A stretch of 64,000 bases of DNA, taken from Synanceia verrucosa. Taxonomy: Eukaryota; Chordata; Actinopteri; Perciformes; Synanceiidae. The notes beneath the pieces were generated by a model. That model made no database searches, was not told where the DNA came from, and saw only the letters and a program-made list of their open reading frames with translations. Location of the stretch: NCBI GenBank assembly GCA_029721515.1, contig CM056556.1, positions 16,581,598-16,645,597 of the forward strand, in the 5' to 3' direction. Position 1 is the first letter of the stretch, and each line of letters opens with the position of its first letter. The translations under genes were made by a program, and so were the position numbers. Of this stretch, positions 59,812 through 64,000 are shown piece after piece.

Positions 59812-60760
59812 TGCTTGGAGTCAGGATGACATGTGTGAAAGCGGGACAAAGCATGAGGAGGTGTGCCGTAAAATAAGGGGAGGGAGAGGACACATTCCCT
59901 GGACATGGAGAAAGTAGACATGGAGATATGTCTTTAAGTCAGAACAAAGGAAGACCCTAGACATGAAGTGGACTCATAGTTTATGAACACGAGGAAATCT
60001 GGGGGAAGCTCACAGTTTCATTTGCCATTCATTCCATTAGTGTTGTGAAGGGTTTACTCAGCTTGGACCAAACCCCCCCCTCCAACACGATAAATCAACA
60101 TCACATTAGACTTTTGCCTGGGTTTTTCATGTTTTACAGATTACAGTCAATCTACAGTGTAATACTGTATAGCACAGCACAGTGTAAATGTTTTTAGGAA
60201 CAGTGTTCTCCTGTATTTCATCACTGACCTCACCTATAAACTTGTAAGAGGGAGGGTCACTGAACGTCTCATTTTGTAAAATACCTTCCTATAACATTCC
60301 AAGTATTTTCTATAGAAGTTTTTATAAATACTATAGTACAACTTCTTCATCAACAGGAGGCTTTTTAAGTTAATTTATATTCTTTCTAGATAAACTTAAT
60401 CTCTCTTTACAAATTCCTTTAAATGAGTGCAAAGAAATTTCCTGTAGTTTGTTATAGGCTTTATTTAACAGAGTCGAGTCCGGACTGTTTGTTGACCACT
60501 TTTGGTTGTTGGGTAAATATACCACTGTTTTAAGTAAATTACATTTTATTGGAAAAGGAATGAGCACCAAAAGGAAGAAAACGTAAAGCTGGGAAGGAAA
60601 TCAATGTGAAAAATTTCTTGGGTTGGATTGGATGTTGAAGGAAGATGTGTATCTTTAGGCCAATCAGTATCAGTGTGTTTCACAAACGCTACTAGGGTTG
60701 CCTTCAATGTGATTGAGACAGAAATTAAACTTTCTAAATAAAGTGATTTGAATTTTTTTT
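59812..60760 (+). other. dennd2a 3' untranslated region
   Basis: Follows stop TGA 59809-59811. The AATAAA at 60737-60742, followed by a T-rich stretch at 60755-60773, is the best poly(A) site. Further AATAAA words at about 60834 and 60948 are alternatives. Confidence 0.65.
60737..60742 (+). terminator. Candidate dennd2a poly(A) signal AATAAA
   Basis: Canonical hexamer followed within 15-20 nt by a T-rich element. Confidence 0.6.
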
Positions 60761-62450
60761 TCCTTTTTTTTAAATGAGACTGATTTACCGTGTGTGCATC
60801 TGCATCTCAGTGGGCTCTTTTGCTAGTCCCTAAATAAATGTGTTGTCAAAACAAAGGACAAGTTTACCCAAGTTCTGTCAGTGGAGTAGATGCCCTTCCT
60901 GTGGCCCTTTATGTGCTCCTTAAAAAAAGTTTTAGGTGGCAAGTTTAATAAAATGTTCTTACAGAGGAAAAAAAAATATGTTTAAGTATAAACTTAAAAT
61001 ACAAATATACATATTCACCTCCTAATATGAAACACCTGCAGCTGCTTATTTTTAGAAGACAAATAACTTAACAAATTTTATGGAGCCCACCGGTGCGTAA
61101 TAAAGATGTTTTAATTAATTTAGCGATTGCAGGACAAATACACCTGCATCTGCAAGATACAGCTTTTGATAAGTTACTGCTGATGGAAAAAAAACATCAT
61201 CAAGGGACACTCGAAACAACCCAGTGAAGAGATGAATACAAACACGAGTTGAGGATACACAAACATCTAAACTTCCTCTGGGGTAAATCTAAATCAGTCA
61301 TTAAGAAACGGAAAAACTGTGGTGTGCCACAGTTGAAAAACGCGCAAAAAAATGCTCTCTTTGAAGGCAAAAACATGTGGTAAATGTCCCCTGGCTTGCA
61401 AAAGACACTAAATTGCCGTCTTGGATGGCAAAACACACGAAACACTGATCTTGGCTCGTTAAATCATGTTAAAATGCCTGAAACGTATGCTCTCTTGGGA
61501 GGAAAAAAGGCGTGCTAATGTGCCGTTGAAAACACACTGAACTTAAGTGCCCTCTTCAGTGGTGAGAACCCACTGTAGGTGCCCTTTTTTTCTTTTCGCC
61601 CCTGCCCTTCAAAAGGTCTATGTACGCCACTGCTGTGGCACAGCCCTAAAATAATAAACAGAGCAGCATATCCAGCAAGCGAAGCAGCACTGTGTCATAC
61701 CCTCAATCTCCACTTGAGGACTCTGTAACCCAGTTCATGTAATCCTGCACGTGTCCAAAATTCAGAATTACTGTATCTCTCAAGACTTTTTAGCCTCCAG
61801 GCCTTTAATGACTGGCACAATATGCCCATTCAATATTATCGCTTTTGTCTGCTTGTATGGAGCATAAGCAGAAGATATGGGAACACTGGAACTGGAGAGA
61901 AATAGTGTGGTTGGTGGTGTTACCCCAAGACTGATTCAGAAAGCACAGGAATGTGCTCCAATTATTACAGTTTATTTGACGAAATAACACCAAATGTATA
62001 TGTTTAAAGTACTACCGCCTGCTGTAATGTATCTAATATCAATATTGAAGTCAGCACCATTTTTTAAAGTGTCTGTGTCTGAATAAAAAATAAAAATAGA
62101 AATATAAAATAAAAAAAATAAGATAAAATAAAATATGAACTTATTGTTCATTACCCAAAAAAGCCTTTTAGCCATTTAGTAGCATGAAAGATGTAGTCCC
62201 TCTTACATATTTTGTGACATGATGTAGTTTTCATCTGGGCCAAAGCTGAAAAATTGTTCATTTCAATCCTATGCAAAGTTTAATAAACTTTACTCTCACA
62301 GAAAAAAAAATGACAAAAGCTAGCTTTTATTCTGCACACAGTGTAATAGCTCTGTTATACACACAAACTGAGTGCTTCATGGTAATCATGTATTTATTTG
62401 TCCCTCCTCATAAAGGCTATGGCTTTTTCAGTGTTTTATTCTTAATATTT
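60761..62450. other. Intergenic region downstream of dennd2a
   Basis: AT-rich. Holds the second periodic repeat copy (61316-61640) and A/T runs near 62080-62130. No gene was recognised. Confidence 0.65.
61316..61640. repeat. MITE-like, internally periodic repeat (copy 2)
   Basis: Begins ctgtggtgtgccac and ends tgtacgccactgctgtggca. Shares cactgtaggtgccctttt-like and gcccctgcccttcaaaaggt phrases, and the degenerate 'gtgccctctt..ggca' unit, with 14589-14956. Confidence 0.65.
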
Positions 62451-62600
62451 CCTCTGCACTCCCCCTTTCCTTTCCTTTCCTTTCCTTTGTGAAGTCCCCT
62501 CCTCCTCCTCCTCTTCCTCCTCCTCTCCTCCCCTTCGTTACGTGTTGACCGGTCAGACCTGCCTCCCTCACCTCCCCTCCTCCTCCTCCTCTCCCTGGGT
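62450..62600. repeat. Polypyrimidine tract, (TTTCC)n and (CTC)n
   Basis: tcctttcctttcctttcctt followed by long ctcctcctc runs. Homopurine-homopyrimidine character could support triplex (H-DNA) near a possible promoter. Confidence 0.8.
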
Positions 62601-62864
62601 CTTTTTCTCTGGCTTTTTCCAGACTCCATGTCATACCACGGCTAATTCCTGAAATTCCTGCCCTCCTCTCGCTTCAAACAAGCGGCTTCAGGAAAGAGAA
62701 GAAAACATAAAAAAAAAAAAAACAACAACAACAAAATAAAAGTTTTTAGAGTTACTCTTCATTTTCTTTTTGTTTATTTATTTTATTTATTTATTTAAAA
62801 AAAAAAAAAAACATAACATTTCTCTACCTGCCTGTCTGCCTGACTGCTAACGGAGTCCCACCAG
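62600..62864 (+). other. Possible untranslated first exon of the next gene
   Basis: Sequence downstream of the pyrimidine tract ends in cggagtcccaccag followed by the strong donor gtaagc (62865). No long ORF. CpG words (acgtgttgaccggtc) lie just upstream at 62538-62553. The gene's identity is unknown; the transcription start is a guess. Confidence 0.3.
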
Positions 62865-64000
62865 GTAAGCTCCTTCTAATGCTTCATAATATTTGTGTGT
62901 GTCATGTTCACGTTGAAGCTGCGCCTTTCTGTCGGGAGTTTTAACTTTCAGTTTGTTAAATATTGTGGACATGAAGTGTGTTTGCTCTCTGAATGTCTCT
63001 CACTCACTGTGGGAGATGACATTCCTCAAATCTCTCGCATTTCCTCGCTCAAATTCCGACATTTTTTTCTTTAATTCCAGCGCTGGACTGCGGGTCCTTA
63101 TACTTCCTGTGCTTGCAGCCGGAACTTTTTCTTATTTTGTGAAGGAATAACGTCACAGGCGTGCAGTCAAACATTAGAGTCTGTCTGGGTAAAGCTTTAC
63201 ACCGGTAAACTGAGATAATTCACACTGTGTATTTATTAACTCCCAGCTTTAATTCAGAGGGGTTTTCCTTCCTCTGTTCTGTCAACAAGTGTGAGTAAAC
63301 TGGAAGTGGCATGACGCAGGAGTGGTGTTACTGTTTTGCCTTGATATCCCTATTGCCTTTTGAGATTCAAATTAAAACAATAACAGTAATAAAATGTTTA
63401 TAAATGATACATGATATCATCAGTGTAGGAAGAAGTATTTATATCATCTACTTCAATTAAAAATAGCCTACACAATGTAAAAATACTTATTTTCAAGTAA
63501 ATGTTGGCTATTGACAGAGAAGTATCAGCAAAGTTACAGAGTAAAAGTATACACGTGCGTCAAAGTTATAGACTATTATTATATGTGGCTACTATTTTAA
63601 TTCTTAATATTAATGATGCATTAACATCCAAACAGCATTTTGATGTTATAGCCGGCCAAGATGGAGCTGATTCCTGTTGTTTTTATATAATTTGCTTATT
63701 CAAAGTAACAAATAGCTGTCAGATAAATCAAGTGCAGTAAAAAGTATACGTTCCTCTTTAGATCGATAAAAATATCCAGAAGCAGCAGGTAGAGCAAGAA
63801 GAAGTTAAAATACTTGAATAAAGTGCAATTGAGTATTACTTTAGTAAAGTATAAGTATCTATAGTACTCTGGTAATGTACAGTCTTTCAAAAGGATATTG
63901 CTGTGCATGGATGATTACTAATGTTGCACATTTATGACTATATTGTGTAATGTGTTTATATAAATGACTCAGAATAAGTATAATAAGTTTTGTTTGTAGT
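62865..64000. other. AT-rich terminal stretch
   Basis: Presumed intron or intergenic sequence. No exon, repeat or RNA gene was recognised. Confidence 0.5.

Noticed and set aside
62417..62634. Arg/Gly/Glu-rich open frames on the minus strand
   Set aside because: Translation of the CTC/TTTCC pyrimidine tract; low complexity.

Overview
The window is vertebrate nuclear DNA, almost certainly from a ray-finned (teleost) fish. The evidence is long AT-rich introns with GT-AG splicing, many Tc1/mariner-like transposon relics, CA/GT microsatellites, and dispersed repeats typical of fish genomes. No bacterial-style operons, rRNA, tRNA or CRISPR arrays were found. Genes were assembled by hand from splice sites, reading phase and family resemblance.

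Layout. (a) 1-4012 is a pile-up of four decayed Tc1-like elements, probably inside an upstream intron of the first gene. (b) 4759-15245 (+) is the 3' part of an SR-protein kinase gene closest to SRPK2: a 26-nt micro-exon, a very acidic spacer, and the second kinase lobe, with its 3' UTR running to about 17.4 kb. Two tandem, equal-length, same-phase alternative exons (11495-11587 and 11920-12012) encode SRPK2-like and SRPK1-like versions of the same docking-groove segment. (c) 18199-22470 (-) is a complete eight-exon adck2 gene (613 aa), tail-to-tail with srpk2; its likely promoter is near 22.86-22.90 kb. (d) 22.9-26.2 kb is intergenic and holds another Tc1-like relic. (e) 41875-59811 (+) is a complete dennd2a-type coding region (19 coding exons, 1056 aa), with possible untranslated first exons at about 26.4-27.04 kb and 32.3-32.74 kb. 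Its introns hold a hAT relic, a Harbinger-like element, MITE-like repeats and an internally deleted Tc1/mariner element that still has an open reading frame. (f) 60.8-64 kb is intergenic, with a possible first exon of another + strand gene ending at 62864.

The three genes do not form a pathway. SRPK2 phosphorylates SR splicing factors, ADCK2 is a mitochondrial UbiB-family atypical kinase linked to coenzyme Q and lipid metabolism, and DENND2A is a Rab GEF. As I recall, adck2 and dennd2a are also neighbours in human (7q34), which supports the naming; SRPK2 lies elsewhere on human chromosome 7.

Most worth following up: the mutually exclusive srpk2 exons and the roughly 270-nt pyrimidine tract before the first one; the inverted repeat that puts AATAAA on both strands between two convergent genes; the perfect 36-bp inverted repeat at 34.05-34.13 kb; and the in-frame transposase deletion derivative at 52.2-53.0 kb.
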